Below are positions 62,986 to 64,000 of a stretch of DNA of 64,000 nt, one piece after another. The notes beneath the pieces were generated by a model. The model did not search any database and was not told the DNA's origin. It worked only from the letters and a program-made list of their open reading frames with translations. The position numbers and the translations under genes are program-made. The DNA comes from Lysobacter capsici (GTDB lineage: Bacteria > Pseudomonadota > Gammaproteobacteria > Xanthomonadales > Xanthomonadaceae): assembly GCF_014779555.2 (NCBI RefSeq), contig NZ_CP094357.1:2728001-2792000 (forward strand). The letters are read 5' to 3'. Numbering within the stretch: the stretch's first letter is position 1; the number at the start of each line of letters is the position of its first letter.

Positions 62986-64000
62986 TCATATCACCGCTTT
63001 GGTGTTGACTGTCAAGCTGACATTGAGGGTGACGTCCGGCCTTGCATCGGCGGGAATTTTCTCGGCGCCTGCTTCGATCAAGCCGATGCGGTTCTTCGAG
63101 CGCCACTGAGCGCCTATCGAAAAATCAATTCGTGCGTCTCCCAGTTCTTCCTCGATCTCCTTGCCCGAGCCACCGGCGATCTGATCCAGCTTGTGGATGA
63201 CCGCCTTGCTTTCCGCCCAGGTACGAGCCTGGGCCAACGCCGTGGCCGCGTCCAGCGCGGGATTGTCTTTCTTGAGCTGCAGCGCTTTTTCCTGGATCTT
63301 CTTCTCGCGATGTATCGCCGCGAGCCTGTCGCCGGCGGGGTCGCGTCCCTGCGGGCTCTTTTTCTTCGCCTTCTTCTGTTCGGCGAGGCGGTTCTTGAAA
63401 TCGCTTCGCCGCTTGAGGAAGGTTTCGGCGTCGAGCGACTTCAACTCTCCCAGTTGGCCGCGGATCTGATCGCCGAACTCCTTTTCGTCCAGCCCGGTCT
63501 TGCATTTGAAATCAACGGTGACCAGGTCCATCTCGACCTTGGGCTTGGCCACGTCGACTTCGGTGCCGGGGTTGATCTTGGCGCTGATGTGAATGGTCTG
63601 GGTCTTGCCGCTGCCGGCCTTGACCGAGGAGGTCAGTTCCGTCATCCGGTATTTCTTCTTGATCACGCCGAGCTTCTTGTCGAGCTTCTTCGCCGCGATG
63701 GTCTTGTCCTTGGCCAGGGTGGTGGCCTCGGCGACGGCGCGCTTGAGGTCGGCCAGTTTCTCCGTGTCGGTACGCTTGTCGTCTTCCTTCTTCCCGGTCA
63801 ACTTGCCGAACAGCTTCTTGACGAAATCCGCGGCTTTCTTGAGCACCTTGTCGATCGCCTGATCGACCTTGGCCTGCACCTTGGTGATGAAGCCCTTGAT
63901 CTTGGCGCTGATCCCGCCCAGGCCGATCAGCGCGGCCAGGAAGCCGATCAGGATCGGCACCGCGTTGCCCAGCGCCTGTTCGACCTTGCTGATCGCGCCG
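62986..64000 (-). CDS. Polymorphic toxin C-terminus with Ntox15/Tde1-like DNase domain (5' end outside window)
   Basis: About 337 residues are visible; the frame is open to the right edge. The first part is a hydrophobic helix followed by a basic amphipathic segment (GFLAALIGLGGISAKIKGF, VDQAIDKVLKKAADFVKKLFGK) typical of the carrier region of eCIS/DUF4157 and related polymorphic toxins. A linker rich in Lys leads to the C-terminal domain with AVIHKLDQIAGG (HxxD at 63184-63195), GDARIDFSIGAQW and RIGLIEAG, the pattern of Ntox15 (Toxin_43) DNases such as Tde1. A Tdi1-type immunity gene follows directly. The carrier and release route need the missing N-terminus. Confidence 0.8.
   Translation of the reverse strand, partial: GAISKVEQALGNAVPILIGFLAALIGLGGISAKIKGFITKVQAKVDQAIDKVLKKAADFVKKLFGKLTGKKEDDKRTDTEKLADLKRAVAEATTLAKDKTIAAKKLDKKLGVIKKKYRMTELTSSVKAGSGKTQTIHISAKINPGTEVDVAKPKVEMDLVTVDFKCKTGLDEKEFGDQIRGQLGELKSLDAETFLKRRSDFKNRLAEQKKAKKKSPQGRDPAGDRLAAIHREKKIQEKALQLKKDNPALDAATALAQARTWAESKAVIHKLDQIAGGSGKEIEEELGDARIDFSIGAQWRSKNRIGLIEAGAEKIPADARPDVTLNVSLTVNTKAVI

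Overview
The window is high-GC, gene-dense DNA that most resembles a Lysobacter-like member of the Xanthomonadaceae. The pointers are a DUF3247 gene, several dispersed repeat families I associate with this family (GTAGGAGCGGC-type REP dyads, CCCTCTCCCG hairpins, CATTCCCGC repeats), many GTG starts and ATGA/GTGA overlaps between genes, and a secreted isoamylase. The taxonomic call is an inference. I saw no rRNA, tRNA, CRISPR array or insertion-sequence transposase.

Layout. (1) 1-19613: a two-partner secretion (TPS) locus that carries its own TonB motor. In order: TpsB transporter C-terminus, ExbB fused to a periplasmic DUF2341/LamG-like region, ExbD, TonB, an outer-membrane porin, two small exported proteins, a repeat-rich spacer, and a 3997-residue filamentous-haemagglutinin-type exoprotein. 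A PstS/DING-like phosphate-binding protein gene (20636-21964) follows behind a terminator. This resembles the phosphate-regulated PdtA/PdtB locus of Pseudomonas aeruginosa. (2) 22111-29701: a small secreted Cys-rich protein, a tandem array of REP dyads, a potFGHI-type polyamine importer, a TorF-type porin, and a large inverted repeat. (3) 29702-35454: a LysR regulator divergent from an acyl-CoA dehydrogenase, SDR, aminoglycoside-phosphotransferase-like kinase, histidine phosphatase and SDR set, a combination recalling ACAD10/11 and the Lva pathway of 4-hydroxyacyl-CoA catabolism. (4) 35925-38926: copper-responsive cueR and copA. (5) 39384-43823: the Lhr helicase. (6) 44408-50566: a DNA-repair and stress group with Ku, LigD, an iron-permease-family protein, an MgtC-type protein and small stress proteins. 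(7) 50775-55899: small conserved genes, AlkB, an MFS exporter with a divergent AraC regulator, and an alpha/beta hydrolase. (8) 56508-64000, all on the minus strand: a secreted isoamylase, a SAM methyltransferase, a three-part polysaccharide-type enzyme, a Tdi1-type immunity protein, and the C-terminus of a polymorphic toxin whose end looks like an Ntox15 (Tde1-type) DNase with an HxxD motif.

The strongest leads for undescribed biology are the TPS locus with a built-in Ton motor and lectin-like ExbB fusion; the toxin/immunity pair at the right edge, whose carrier resembles eCIS/DUF4157 cargo, with polysaccharide genes close behind; the proposed 4-hydroxyacid operon; and repeats sitting in suggestive places: an inverted-repeat/microsatellite tract before the giant exoprotein gene, a REP-type hairpin plus a nine-C tract inside a phosphatase gene, a 14-unit heptamer array, and a 277-bp inverted repeat.
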